Source of the DNA: Nonomuraea sediminis
GTDB taxonomy: Bacteria; Actinomycetota; Actinomycetes; Streptosporangiales; Streptosporangiaceae
DNA: 64,000 nt
Direction: 5' to 3'
Assembly (NCBI RefSeq): GCF_018531495.1
Contig: NZ_JAHDTI010000001.1
Coordinates: 310,001-374,000, forward strand
Shown: positions 10,101 to 18,191 of the stretch, in pieces
How positions within the stretch are numbered: the first letter of the stretch is position 1
Layout of the letters: the number at the start of each line of letters is the position of its first letter
The notes under the pieces: model-generated
The model's input: the letters and a program-made list of their open reading frames with translations, nothing else
Told to the model about the DNA's origin: nothing
Database searches by the model: none
Position numbers and translations under genes: made by a program

Positions 10101-11978
10101 GACGCACTTGGGACCGATGAGCGGGTTGAGCTGGGCGCTGATGTCGTTGCCGTTCTTGTCCAGGACGTCGCAGTTCGTCGAGGCCTGCCAGTGGTCGGTC
10201 ACGTACTCGTTCAGCACCGGGTCGTCGGCCGTGTTGGGCTGGCCGTCGGGGCCCAGGCCCTCCAGGCGGACCGTCACGTCGGGGATGGCCGCCTCGTAGT
10301 CCTCGTGCGCCTGCATGCGGGCGTCGAACTCGTTGCGGGTGGTGGCGTAGTAGGTGATGCCGACGATCTGGCCCGGCTCGTTGCCGTACTGGTACTTGCC
10401 CCAGTCGACCTCGCTGCGGTGGCCCTCGACGATCAGCTGGTTGGTCAGCAGGCCGCCGCCGACGTCGGTCGGCACGTGGGTGGAGACCGCCTGGTCGTAC
10501 TCGGAGTGAACCGCGGCGCCGGTGGTGCCGAAGCGGGAGAAGCCGACCTCGCCGATGAACCACTTGCCGAGCGGGCCTCCCTCGGAGTTGGTGTACTCGT
10601 AGCGGCCCTGCGCGTCGGTGAAGGTGGAGTCCTTGATGGAGCCGTCCCGCCAGCGGTTGTCGACGTCGGTGTTGGGGATCGCGGGCTCGCAGGTCTGCTC
10701 GTCGTTGATGTCGGCGCAGTCGCGGACGCCGTTCTTGGCGCTGCCCGCGGGCAGCGGCGTGCCGTTGGCGGCGATGCCGTTGTCCTGGTAGACGTGGCCC
10801 GACAGCCAGCCGAACCAGCGCGAGACGCCCACGTCGCCGAGCGCCACCTGTTGACCGGCGGCCACGTCGACGGGCAGGAAGCGGATGATGTAGCTCAGCT
10901 GCTCGTCCCAGATCGACAGCGTGTAGGAGCCGGGCGGCACGTTCGGGATGTGGAAGTTGCCGTCCGCGTCGCCCTGGCCGACGTAGAGCGTGGTGTCGGT
11001 GGCGCTGCTCGACAGCGCCACGTACGGGTTCTCGACCGGCTCGGCCGTCTGCAGCTCCTCGAACGGCGGGAAGGCCTTCCAGTTCTTGGCCGTCCCGCTG
11101 ATCGAGCCCGTGCCGGGGCTGGCGAAGTCGGTGGCGGTGCAGACGAAACCGAACCAGTAGCCGGTGCGCCGGTCGGGCGGCTCCCACAGCGCCTCACCCG
11201 GCGCACCGGTGCCATCGGACCCCTCCTCGACGCCCGCCTGCAGGCCGAGCCCGCCGTCGATGGTGGTGGTCTGCGTCCACTTGCCCGTCCCGCCGGGCCC
11301 GCAGCTGTCGGGCGGCGTGACGTAGATGAAGTACGTTGCGGGACCCATGTTGTCGATCTGCACGAACCCGTCCGAGGCGGTCCGGCAGTCGCCGCCGCAC
11401 AGCGGGTTGTTGTGGTAGTCGACCGAGACCTGCGAGTTGGTCTGCTCCTCCAGCGTCACCTGGAAGTTCTCCAGGCCCTGCTCGCCGGTGTCGGGCGCGC
11501 CGTTGGTCCACTGGCTGTCGTTGAAGACGAACACCCGGATCTTGCCCAGCGGCAGCGGGTGCGCCGCGCTGGCCTCCTGCATGTCGATCCGGATCGTTCC
11601 AGCGTCGCGGGGAAGCGTGACGTGTTTGCCCCACATCTTGTGGTCGGCCGACCTGACCGAGATCAGGTACCTGCCGTCCGGCAGCGTGAGCGAGGCCCTG
11701 TTCTGGTCGCCCTCCGCGACGACCGGGCTGTTGCTCTCGGTCGGCGCCACGCCCGTGCGCATCGCCGGGACCGGGTCGTTCGGCAGGCGCGTGTTGTCGA
11801 CGTTGACCAGGTACTGGAACGTCGTCAGCGCCGAGCCTGTGCCCAGGTCGTGCGGCTGGATGGTGATCGAGCTGGTCTGGGCCCGGGCAGGCGACGCCAG
11901 CGCGAGCGGCGGCAGCAGTGCGGCCAGGACGGTGAGGACCACCGCCCAGGGGGCGTACTTCTTCCTACGGCGACGCAT
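7155..11978 (-). CDS. Giant secreted SdrD-like/right-handed beta-helix protein
   Basis: A 1607-residue exported protein: basic N-terminus, hydrophobic helix and cleavage near PARAQ (residue about 33). Residues of about 90-900 contain repeated CNA-B/SdrD-like beta domains (for example DADGNFHIPNVPPGSYTL). An IPT/TIG-like immunoglobulin domain follows near 985-1080. A parallel beta-helix region lies near 1105-1470 with recurring ITNDILES / IDRNLIQSN / NIRNNMIVDN units. The end resembles a choice-of-anchor module finishing in DLGADE. Such proteins form surface or matrix scaffolds. The gene sits 70 bp after the kinase gene and 2 nt before the first oxidase, so it is probably co-expressed as carrier, scaffold or substrate of the copper enzymes. 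That function is inference. Confidence 0.85.
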   Translation of the reverse strand: MRRRRKKYAPWAVVLTVLAALLPPLALASPARAQTSSITIQPHDLGTGSALTTFQYLVNVDNTRLPNDPVPAMRTGVAPTESNSPVVAEGDQNRASLTLPDGRYLISVRSADHKMWGKHVTLPRDAGTIRIDMQEASAAHPLPLGKIRVFVFNDSQWTNGAPDTGEQGLENFQVTLEEQTNSQVSVDYHNNPLCGGDCRTASDGFVQIDNMGPATYFIYVTPPDSCGPGGTGKWTQTTTIDGGLGLQAGVEEGSDGTGAPGEALWEPPDRRTGYWFGFVCTATDFASPGTGSISGTAKNWKAFPPFEELQTAEPVENPYVALSSSATDTTLYVGQGDADGNFHIPNVPPGSYTLSIWDEQLSYIIRFLPVDVAAGQQVALGDVGVSRWFGWLSGHVYQDNGIAANGTPLPAGSAKNGVRDCADINDEQTCEPAIPNTDVDNRWRDGSIKDSTFTDAQGRYEYTNSEGGPLGKWFIGEVGFSRFGTTGAAVHSEYDQAVSTHVPTDVGGGLLTNQLIVEGHRSEVDWGKYQYGNEPGQIVGITYYATTRNEFDARMQAHEDYEAAIPDVTVRLEGLGPDGQPNTADDPVLNEYVTDHWQASTNCDVLDKNGNDISAQLNPLIGPKCVEVPATGNETKDAAFDGGYAFADYCPNGWDHFDADGDSVCAGGGSPVPLVAGTYITHVIMPKDATDARPCNTATNKYVSGSGGNGCLFRPVAEEDVNVDLGDQFPPAIPPPPCTGDAHQIDQSTLTPRSPYYGVTPSPSKPLCDKRLVVLQNKQNANADFFLMTNWKNGIDVAEPGRIVGLVSDDIYFDRDPKSIWYGEPRAIGNLPIGIRDYNWRLITTVNTSENGAYEALLPSTQTFNCPIPQGPCPGMYVVVVNDPGDKAHPNPNYNPNYLTASFAWDVWPGQTDQLDTPLDPISGTACELPLNTPELLQVSKPYTSAGDSAAARQITIQGDFFGTAAGSVTLVDPAGGAQNRTLTTANGGIVSWSDRQIVISVPTVGQLGTQIRPGPKQLQIRTAAGGTSVNGLTFHVRGSVGGFTYQPPVVNVGPPTTPGAIQTAVNGAAPGSLLILQPGVYHENVLMWKPVFLQGLGPGGIVGARELQQRAPDDPRFNIQGTTVDGRFFHDNKATWTAALSAAGSLAGVDAGHPVLEGAGITVAAKTTTAYPSGAFNAARIDGLGITTGHGQGAGGIQLQSYAANLQITNDILESDGGIFAGGIGLGQPYYNSHNTGVKILYDRVLGSGGLTRSGAIGIFRGSDGYEVGRSIICGNFGVEYGAGISHWGLSPGGNIHDNQVYYNDSVDSGAGITIAQEMPRTPGTLGDGSGNVDIDRNLIQSNYSGDDGGGVFVENAHTARVNIRNNMIVDNGAADLGGAVMLDDSSNVAIVNNTVANNVSTASCETCDDTPHSAGLAAEANDPLFQATLPAGSPDFSNPVAFYNNIFSNNQAFTLSRPGPGATLVNRGFIDLEVHGTTNAADTFTPRYSMITANAVLGSDGNTHPLPAAPGNVFGATPSFVQPFTLELAVAGSRLDPQMAAVTIIGQDPPVGLTGNYHLNAGSPAINKGPTTDSGVAAPTNDIDGQVRPVTPAPTPYDLGADEVL

Positions 11979-12048
11979 CCTCGACCTCCACCGGGGGCGA
12001 TGCTCCTGCCCCGGATGATGCGGTCGGGTTGATCGTCGCGGCCACGCT

Positions 12049-13113
12049 TCATGACGTGGCTGTCATCTGGTTGTCATCTTTCCTTATGTGGATCTTATCC
12101 ACCGTGACAGGGATGCTCAGGGTCACCGTGGTGCCCAGGCCCGGGCTGCCGCTCACCCGGAGCGTGCCGCCCCACGTCTCGATAACGGCGCGGGCGATGG
12201 CCAGCCCGAGACCGCTGCCCGTCGCGGTGCGGTGCGGGAAGGGCTCCTTGGCCTTGGTGAGCGCCCTGGCCTGCTCGCCGGTCATGCCGACACCGGTGTC
12301 CGCCACCTCGATGACCCACGCGTCCCCGGAGAGGTATCCCGTCACCGCGATCCTGTCGCCCGGGGAGGTGAACTTGACCGCGTTCTCCAGCAGGCAGTCC
12401 AGCGCCGTCTCCAGGCGTTCCGGGTTGACGGGCATCGAGCCGATCGTCGAGCGCACCGCCCACTCCCTGGGCGCGGCGGGCTCCCACCTGCGCACGATCC
12501 GGACGAGCTGGGCGTCGACGTCCCTGACCTCCAGCTCGTAGGCGGCGTCCACCTGCATGAGCGTGACCAGGCGCTGGCTGATGCGGGCCATCTTGTCCAG
12601 CTCCTCGATGACGATCGCCAGGTCCTCCCCGTCGTCGGCCGCCTTCAGCGCCAGCTCGGCGTAGCCGCGGGCGATCGTGATCGGGGTGCGCAGCTCGTGC
12701 GAGGCCAGCCGGACGAACAGCTGCTGGCGTTCGGCGCGGCGCTGCTCGGCCTCGGCCATCCGCGCCACCTGCGCCAGCGCCCGCTGCCTGCGGTGCACGT
12801 GCCAGGCCATGACCCCGAAGATGGCCGACATCAGCGGCACCTCGGTGGTCTCCTCCCAGCCGATCTCGCCGAGCTCGGCGTGGTGCGCCAGCACGTACCC
12901 GGTGCTGGTCGCGACCGCGACGAGCGCGAGCACCATCGCGTACGGTCGCCACACGGTGAACCCGTAGATGAGGGACAGCCCTATCCAGACCAGGTGGAAC
13001 GGAATGGTCTCGGCGCCGGGGAAGGCGTACATCAGGGCGATGTTCACCACCGCGCTGACCGCCCACCCCGCGATGAGCCAGCGGCTAATCCTCGATAAAG
13101 CGGTATCCGACAT
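12049..13113 (-). CDS. Sensor histidine kinase
   Basis: About 354 residues. Several N-terminal membrane helices span about 10-95. A short coiled linker leads to the H-box ASHELRTPITIARGY, then N (LLENAVKF), G1 (VADTGVGM) and G2 (GSGLGLAIARAV) ATPase motifs. There is no large extracellular sensor loop, so a membrane-embedded or ligand-independent sensor is likely. I chose ATG 13113, preceded by GGAG, over the GTG at 13131, which has no ribosome site; both overlap the response-regulator gene. It is the partner of that regulator and is followed by the secreted copper-oxidase series, which it probably controls. Confidence 0.88.
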   Translation of the reverse strand: MSDTALSRISRWLIAGWAVSAVVNIALMYAFPGAETIPFHLVWIGLSLIYGFTVWRPYAMVLALVAVATSTGYVLAHHAELGEIGWEETTEVPLMSAIFGVMAWHVHRRQRALAQVARMAEAEQRRAERQQLFVRLASHELRTPITIARGYAELALKAADDGEDLAIVIEELDKMARISQRLVTLMQVDAAYELEVRDVDAQLVRIVRRWEPAAPREWAVRSTIGSMPVNPERLETALDCLLENAVKFTSPGDRIAVTGYLSGDAWVIEVADTGVGMTGEQARALTKAKEPFPHRTATGSGLGLAIARAVIETWGGTLRVSGSPGLGTTVTLSIPVTVDKIHIRKDDNQMTATS

Positions 13114-13753
13114 TGCGGACCGTCTCCACACGATCGGGATTGTCTAATTTGGCGCGCAGCCGCCGCACGCACACGTCCACGACGTTACTGCCCGGGTCGA
13201 AGGTCATCCCCCAGACGTCGGCCAGCAGTTCGGCGCGGCTGCACGCCTGGCCCGCCTGTGACATCAGGTGCTGCAGCAGCAGGAACTCGCGGAAGGGCAG
13301 TTCGATCTGCCTGTCGCCCACCGTCGCCCGGCGCAGCCGCAGGTCCAGCTTGACCGGGCCGGACGTCAGCCAGCGCTTGGCCGCGCCCGGCGCCTGGGCC
13401 CGCATCCGGGTGTGGACCCTGGCGATGAGCTCGGCCACGGCGAAGGGCTTGCCCAGGAAGTCGGCGGCGCCCGCCTCCAGGCAGGCCACCCTGACGCTCA
13501 CGTCCGACATCGCCGACAGGACCAGCACGCGCTGCTCGGGCCTGGCCTCCACCAGGCGCTCGAGCACGCGGCTGCCGTCCAGGCCGGGCAGCATCAGATC
13601 CAGCACGACCAGGTCGAAGTCGCGGGCCAGCGCGGTGCTCAACCCGTCGGGACCCGTCATCGCGGTGTCCACGCTGTGGCCGTCGTCGCGCAGGGCGCGA
13701 GCCACCAATCTGGCGATCCTGTCGTCGTCCTCGACGACCAACACCCGTCCCAC
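13085..13753 (-). CDS. OmpR/PhoB-family response regulator
   Basis: A 222-residue regulator. The receiver domain has the acidic pair EDD, the phospho-accepting Asp in LVVLDLMLPGLDG, and Lys in LGKPF. The C-terminal winged helix ends RVETVRNVGYRFIED, characteristic of OmpR/PhoB DNA-binding domains. The GTG start at 13753 is preceded by a strong GGAAGGGGG; the longer frame has no such site. The 3' end overlaps the kinase gene. It heads the nine-gene minus-strand series and is divergent from a secreted protease gene, so it may act on the shared control region. Confidence 0.9.
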   Translation of the reverse strand: MGRVLVVEDDDRIARLVARALRDDGHSVDTAMTGPDGLSTALARDFDLVVLDLMLPGLDGSRVLERLVEARPEQRVLVLSAMSDVSVRVACLEAGAADFLGKPFAVAELIARVHTRMRAQAPGAAKRWLTSGPVKLDLRLRRATVGDRQIELPFREFLLLQHLMSQAGQACSRAELLADVWGMTFDPGSNVVDVCVRRLRAKLDNPDRVETVRNVGYRFIED

Positions 13754-13926
13754 CGTGGAGCCCCCTTCCCACCCTGAGCAGAGGATCACACAGGGGTTCA
13801 CGTAAGTCACCCCCTTGCGCGGATGACCAACATGTCATGTTTCGACTGCATCACGGGCCCCATTGCTTATCACGACTTGTCGGTAATCTCCGAAGTCCCG
13901 TGATCACATTCCCGGAGGGATCCCCG
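13754..13926. promoter_or_regulatory. Divergent control region, response regulator / S8 protease
   Basis: The 173 bp between the two divergent starts hold a perfect palindrome AACATG-T-CATGTT at 13829-13841. They also hold a second, widely spaced inverted repeat ATCACGGG (13850-13857) / CCCGTGAT (13897-13904). GGAGG just before 13927 is the ribosome site of the protease. The repeats are plausible regulator sites; assignment to the adjacent response regulator is inference. Confidence 0.45.
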
Positions 13927-15804
13927 ATGAGCATGCGCCGCCATTTCGCGGGCGCCCTGGTAGCCGTGGCCGCTTTATCATCCTTGGCCCTGACGGGCCC
14001 CACGGCCAACGCCGCGCCCGTCCGCCTGCTACCGGTGAGCGCCAAGGTCGCCGCCGAGGCCAAGAAGGGTATGTCGCGCGTGATCGTCGGCGTCAAGCCC
14101 GCCCTCGACGCCAAGACCCTGATGGGGGCCTCCTCGGCCAAGGCGCGCTCGGGGAACGGCATCACCCTGGTCCGCACGATCGCCACGCCCACCCCGATGA
14201 TGGCGCTGAACGTCACGAACGCGGGCCTGCGGCGACTGCGCAAGACCGGCGGCGTGCTCTGGATCCGCGAGGACCGCAGGAGCAAGGCCGTCCTCGACTC
14301 CAGCACCCACGTGATCGGCGCCGACAAGGCCCACGCGGCCGGGCAGACGGGCACGGGGCAGACGGTGGCCGTCATCGACACCGGCGTGGACACCACGCAC
14401 CCCTTCCTGGCCGGCAGGATCGTGGCCGAGCGGTGCTTCTCCCACCCGCAGGCGCCGGGTGAGACGCCGCTGTGCCCCAACGGCACGACCGACCAGGAGG
14501 GCGCGGGCGCCTCCGACGTGAAGACCGGCAACTGCGTGGCGGGGGCGACCAACCTGTGCACGCACGGCACCCACGTGGCCGGCATCGCGGCGGGCAAGAA
14601 GGCCGCGGGCTCCCCCGCCGACGGTGTGGCTCCTGGCGCGAGCATCATCTCCGTCCAGGTCTTCACCCGCGGCAACGACCTGGACGCCTGCCCCGGTGGC
14701 GCCCCCTGCGTCTACACCTACGACAGCGACCAGCTCGCGGCGCTGGCCTGGGTGGACGCGCAGGCTGCCGTCCACCACGTGGCGGCCGCCAACCTGAGCA
14801 TCGGCCTGCCCGGCAGCGCGTATGACACGCCGTGCGACAGCTTCCCCGACGACCCGAACCCGCCGGTCGCCAACCCCTTCAAGGGGGCCGTGGACCTGCT
14901 GCGCGCCAGTGGCGTGGCCACGGTGTTCGCCGCAGGCAACGACGGCAACGCGGCCGGGGTGAACTACCCGGGCTGCGTCTCCACCGGTGTCACCGTGGGT
15001 GCCACCAACGACGCGGACGCGATCGCCTCCTTCTCCAACCGGGGCAAGGTGCTCGACTTCTTCGCCCCCGGCGTGGACGTCAAGTCGTCGGTCCCCGGCG
15101 GCGGGTACGAGTCCATGAACGGCACCTCGATGGCCGCCCCGCACGTGACGGGCGCGTTCGCGGTGCTCAAGGCCGCCTACCCGGGCAAGAGCGTCGACTT
15201 CCTGGAGGCCAGGCTGCGCGACACGGGCAAGCAGATCACGTTCGGCTCGCTGACCAGGCCGCGCATCGACCTGTTCGCCGCGCTGCCGCCGGTCTCGACG
15301 CCGACGCCCACGCCCACGCCGACCACGTCCGGCACGCCCACGCCCACGCACTCGCCCACCAAGCTGCACGACCAGGTCTACACCGGCGACACCACCGTGT
15401 CGGACACCGGTACGGCGGCCACGGAGTGCAAGCGCGGCCACGCCAAGAAGCCGCGTACCGCGGCGCAGTGGGCGGCGAGCATGAAGTCCGGCAGGTCCGG
15501 CGCGGTGCTCGCCTGCTACCTCAAGATCGCCGGTACGGCGAGCAAGGTCTTCGACGAGAAGGTGGCCGCGAGCACCCCCGCCCAGGCCTACCCCCTGCTC
15601 GCGGCAGGCAAGCTCGACGGGCAGCTCCTGGCCGCCTGGCTCAACTACGCCTCCGGCGCCAGGAACCTGTCGACCAAGGTCACGTCGTCGACGACCTTCG
15701 CCAAGGCCGTCAAGATCGTGGAAGGTGACCGGCTCAACCCCAAGACCCCCGCGGCCAAGCTGGCCAAGGACGCGGCCTACCTGGCCGGGCACGTCAACAA
15801 GTAA
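13927..15804 (+). CDS. Secreted S8 subtilisin-family protease with Thr-Pro linker and C-terminal helical domain
   Basis: A 625-residue exported protease. The signal peptide is about 1-30 (TANAA). The catalytic triad is Asp151 (VIDTGVD), His213 (HGTHVAG) and Ser401 (NGTSMAAPH), with the oxyanion Asn in AAGNDG. The cysteines near the active site probably form disulfides. After the catalytic domain comes a Thr-Pro linker near 458-480 and then about 145 residues of Lys/Ala-rich, mainly helical sequence I do not recognise. It may anchor or target the enzyme. ATG 13927 follows GGAGG at good spacing; an upstream in-frame ATG at 13837 would bury the signal peptide. It is divergent from the two-component operon, whose last gene is another S8 protease. 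Confidence 0.9.
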   Translation: MSMRRHFAGALVAVAALSSLALTGPTANAAPVRLLPVSAKVAAEAKKGMSRVIVGVKPALDAKTLMGASSAKARSGNGITLVRTIATPTPMMALNVTNAGLRRLRKTGGVLWIREDRRSKAVLDSSTHVIGADKAHAAGQTGTGQTVAVIDTGVDTTHPFLAGRIVAERCFSHPQAPGETPLCPNGTTDQEGAGASDVKTGNCVAGATNLCTHGTHVAGIAAGKKAAGSPADGVAPGASIISVQVFTRGNDLDACPGGAPCVYTYDSDQLAALAWVDAQAAVHHVAAANLSIGLPGSAYDTPCDSFPDDPNPPVANPFKGAVDLLRASGVATVFAAGNDGNAAGVNYPGCVSTGVTVGATNDADAIASFSNRGKVLDFFAPGVDVKSSVPGGGYESMNGTSMAAPHVTGAFAVLKAAYPGKSVDFLEARLRDTGKQITFGSLTRPRIDLFAALPPVSTPTPTPTPTTSGTPTPTHSPTKLHDQVYTGDTTVSDTGTAATECKRGHAKKPRTAAQWAASMKSGRSGAVLACYLKIAGTASKVFDEKVAASTPAQAYPLLAAGKLDGQLLAAWLNYASGARNLSTKVTSSTTFAKAVKIVEGDRLNPKTPAAKLAKDAAYLAGHVNK

Positions 15805-15810
15805 GGCGTC

Positions 15811-15891
15811 GGGCCGGGCGTGACACCCCCTCACCGCCCGGCCCGCACGGGGCGCGCGCCTGCGAACCGCCTCCGCAGGCGCGCGCCCTTT
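15811..15891 (+). terminator. Double hairpin terminator after the S8 protease
   Basis: The first stem is GGGCCGGGCG (15811-15820) with CGCCCGGCCC (15835-15844). A second perfect 15-bp stem pairs 15850-15864 with 15874-15888 around a 9-nt loop, followed by TTT. The second is a strong intrinsic-type terminator. Confidence 0.8.
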
Positions 15892-15957
15892 CCATTCCGA
15901 ACATGATTGCTGTGCTCCAGGTCGCGTTTCGAACAGAAATGTTGTTCAATATGTGAC

Positions 15958-16716
15958 ATGGGGAGCACCGAGCGGCTGCGGCTGATCAGGGACGCCGTTC
16001 GCGAGGCGGGGCAGCTTGGCGTGGGAGAGCTGGCCGAGCTGACCGGCGCCTCGGAGATGACCATCCGGCGCGACCTGGAGATCCTGGCCGATCAGGGCGT
16101 CCTCGAGCGGTATCGGGGCGGGGCGCGCAGCGTGCTGCTGCGCGGGCAGGAGCCGCCGTTCGCGTGGCGGGCGGGCGAGGGCACGGACGCCAAGCGCAGG
16201 ATCGCCGCGGAGGTCGCCGCGCTGATCGCCGACGGCGAGTCGGTCGTGATCGACAGCGGCACCACGTGCCTGGAGGTCGCCCGCGCCCTCCACGACCGGC
16301 GGCTGACCGTGATGCCGCTCTCGCTGCACGCCGTCAACGCCCTGACCGGCGGCCCGCAGCTCACGCTCCTGGTCCCGGGCGGCCAGCCGCGGCCCGGCGA
16401 GCTGGCGCTGACGGGACCGCTGACCGAGGCGTCGCTGGCCGTGCTGCGCTTCGACACCGCCGTCCTCGGCTGCTGCGGGCTGACCGCCGCCGACGGCATG
16501 ACCGCCCACGACCTGGCCGACAGCGCGATCAAGCGCGCGGCGATCGCCTCGGCCCGCCGCGTCATCGCGGCCGCCGACGCCGCCAAGTTCTCCCGTACGG
16601 CTCTCGCCTTCGTCGCCCCCATCTCCGCCCTGCACGCCGTCGTCACCGACCAGGCGGCCCCCGACTCCGAGGTGGACGCCCTGCGGGCGGCCGGGGTCAC
16701 CGTACGAAAGGTATGA
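15958..16716 (+). CDS. DeoR/GlpR-family transcriptional regulator
   Basis: A 252-residue regulator. The N-terminal winged helix reads LTGASEMTIRRDLEILADQGVLERYRGGA, the DeoR signature, and is followed by the DeoRC sugar-phosphate-binding domain (VIDSGTTCLEVARAL and later AADAAKF). Such proteins normally repress sugar or sugar-phosphate catabolic genes and respond to a phosphorylated sugar. ATG 15958 is the first start that keeps the usual family N-terminus. A short inverted pair GAACA (15931-15935) / TGTTC (15943-15947) directly upstream may be an autoregulatory site. The HAD hydrolase gene starts 4 nt after its stop and is probably co-transcribed. Confidence 0.88.
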   Translation: MGSTERLRLIRDAVREAGQLGVGELAELTGASEMTIRRDLEILADQGVLERYRGGARSVLLRGQEPPFAWRAGEGTDAKRRIAAEVAALIADGESVVIDSGTTCLEVARALHDRRLTVMPLSLHAVNALTGGPQLTLLVPGGQPRPGELALTGPLTEASLAVLRFDTAVLGCCGLTAADGMTAHDLADSAIKRAAIASARRVIAAADAAKFSRTALAFVAPISALHAVVTDQAAPDSEVDALRAAGVTVRKV

Positions 16717-16720
16717 CCGC

Positions 16721-17383
16721 ATGACCGACGCGATCCTCTTCGACCTGTTCGGCGTCATCGCCCGCAACCAGTCACCCGAGGGCAAGGACCACCTGTGCCG
16801 TACGTCCGGCGTCACGGACGGCTTCTGGGGCGCCTACTGGTCGCTCCGCCCGCCGTACGACCGCGGCCAGGTGACCGGGCGCGCGTACTGGCAGCAGGTG
16901 GGCGAGGCGCTCGGCACGCGCTTCTCCCCCGCCCGCGTGGACGCCCTCATCGCCGCCGACATCGCGAGCTGGGACGACGTCGACGACCGCATGGTCGCCC
17001 TGATCGAGAAACTCGCCGCCTCCGGCCACCGCCTGGCCCTGCTGTCGAACATCCCCGAAGACCTGGCGGCCCACTACGAGACCCGGCACGCCTGGCTGCG
17101 CCACTTCGACCCCCGCGCCTTCTCCTGCCGCATCGGCCACGCCAAGCCCTCCCACGCCACCTACCTCTGGTGCCGCGACGCCCTCGCCATCCCCGCCGAC
17201 CGCATCCTCTTCATCGACGACCGCCAGGAAAACCTCGACGCCGCCCAGTCACTCGGCCTGCGAACCCACCTGTTCACCTCCCCGGACCACCTAGAGCAGG
17301 CCCTCGGTCTTCGACACCGAGTAGCGGGCGGCAGAGGGTACGTCGAAGACGTCAAGCCGCCGAGCTCTGGGAGACCGGCGTGA
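16721..17383 (+). CDS. HAD-superfamily (subfamily IA) hydrolase-like protein
   Basis: A 220-residue protein with HAD motif I ILFDLFGVIA (Asp8 nucleophile), motif II LLSNIP, motif III Lys in GHAKPS, and motif IV ILFIDDRQENLDAA. The usual second acidic residue of motif I (Asp+2) is Phe, as in some YihX-like members, so phosphatase chemistry is likely but not assured. It follows the DeoR gene by 4 nt, suggesting dephosphorylation of a metabolite sensed by that regulator. The last 20 residues are unusual for the family and the 3' end overlaps the convergent HxlR gene by 32 bp. Confidence 0.8.
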   Translation: MTDAILFDLFGVIARNQSPEGKDHLCRTSGVTDGFWGAYWSLRPPYDRGQVTGRAYWQQVGEALGTRFSPARVDALIAADIASWDDVDDRMVALIEKLAASGHRLALLSNIPEDLAAHYETRHAWLRHFDPRAFSCRIGHAKPSHATYLWCRDALAIPADRILFIDDRQENLDAAQSLGLRTHLFTSPDHLEQALGLRHRVAGGRGYVEDVKPPSSGRPA

Positions 17384-18041
17384 CGCGGGCGAACATGCTG
17401 CGGCCGTTCCACGTGGGGAACGCTCGTACGAGCCACGAGGGGCCGTGGAGCTGGATGCGGCGGTCGCGGGTGGCTTCGGCCCAGGTGAGCCGGCCGGCAT
17501 GCCATTTGACGAAGGCCTCGGCCTCCGCCGTGATGTAGAGATCCTCGTCGAGGCCCGGGTACACCTTGCAGATCTCGGTTTCTCCGCGCTCGATCAGCAG
17601 CCAGAACCGCTCGCGGTGCCGGCGGTCGGTGAAGTCGAAGCGGATGACGACGCGGCGTTGCGGGAGCCGGTCCCGGCGGAGCGCGTTGCACATCGACCAC
17701 AGAGCCACAAAGGGATCCAGGTGCTCGGGGGCGATCTCGAGCCAGGCCGCACCCCACTCTCCGAGCGACACGCAGACCTTGAAGAGGTCATGACCCGCGG
17801 GCGTGAGCGCGTAGTGGCGTCCGCGGCCTTCGGACTTGAGCGCGGACTCGACGATGCCGAACCGTTCGAGCTGCTTGAGCCGCTGCGAGAGCAGGGTGCG
17901 GGAGAGCCCGGGCGCACCCTCCAGGATCTCGCTGAAGCTTCCGCAGCCCAGGTGCAGGTTTCGGATGATCAGTGGCGTCCAGCGCTCGGCGAAGATCTCG
18001 GCTCCGCGGGCGATGGGGCAGTACTGGCCGTACGTCCGCAT
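17352..18041 (-). CDS. HxlR-family regulator with SCP2-like C-terminal domain
   Basis: A 229-residue regulator. Residues 1-100 match the HxlR winged helix: conserved Cys near the N-terminus (QYCPIARG), ERWTPLIIRNL, SRTLLSQRLKQLERFGIV, and YALTPAG. Residues of about 120-220 (VVIRFDFTDRRHRERFWLLIERGE and onward) resemble an SCP2/sterol-carrier-type ligand domain found fused to HxlR in actinomycetes. It is divergent from the flavin oxidase gene across a perfect inverted repeat, so it probably regulates both. It overlaps the HAD gene tail-to-tail. Confidence 0.85.
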   Translation of the reverse strand: MRTYGQYCPIARGAEIFAERWTPLIIRNLHLGCGSFSEILEGAPGLSRTLLSQRLKQLERFGIVESALKSEGRGRHYALTPAGHDLFKVCVSLGEWGAAWLEIAPEHLDPFVALWSMCNALRRDRLPQRRVVIRFDFTDRRHRERFWLLIERGETEICKVYPGLDEDLYITAEAEAFVKWHAGRLTWAEATRDRRIQLHGPSWLVRAFPTWNGRSMFARVTPVSQSSAA

Positions 18042-18071
18042 GACACCAGTGTCGCGCGCCCGATTTCGGAT

Positions 18072-18096
18072 GTGAAGTCCAGATTCCTGACTTCAC
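18072..18096. promoter_or_regulatory. Probable HxlR operator
   Basis: A perfect inverted repeat GTGAAGTC-N9-GACTTCAC lies 30 bp upstream of the hxlR start and about 95 bp upstream of the oxidase start. The arms and 17-bp centre spacing fit dimeric winged-helix binding on one DNA face. Assignment to this HxlR protein is by position. Confidence 0.65.
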
Positions 18097-18191
18097 GACC
18101 GGAGTGCACGGTGGTGCGATGGGACCGTCGAGAGAGGAGGACAGCGCCTGTTGAGCAAGTCGGCCGGTTGAGCAAGAAGGAGGCAACCGCG

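Noticed and set aside
8115..12032. 1305-residue plus-strand frame opposite the beta-helix gene
   Set aside because: Val/Arg/Gly/Asp-rich shadow without motifs; the minus-strand frame has a signal peptide and recognisable domains.
12041..12060. Terminator between the kinase and the beta-helix gene
   Set aside because: The GCCACG/CGTGGC stem is only 6 bp, overlaps the kinase stop and has no T-tract; it does not clearly separate transcripts.
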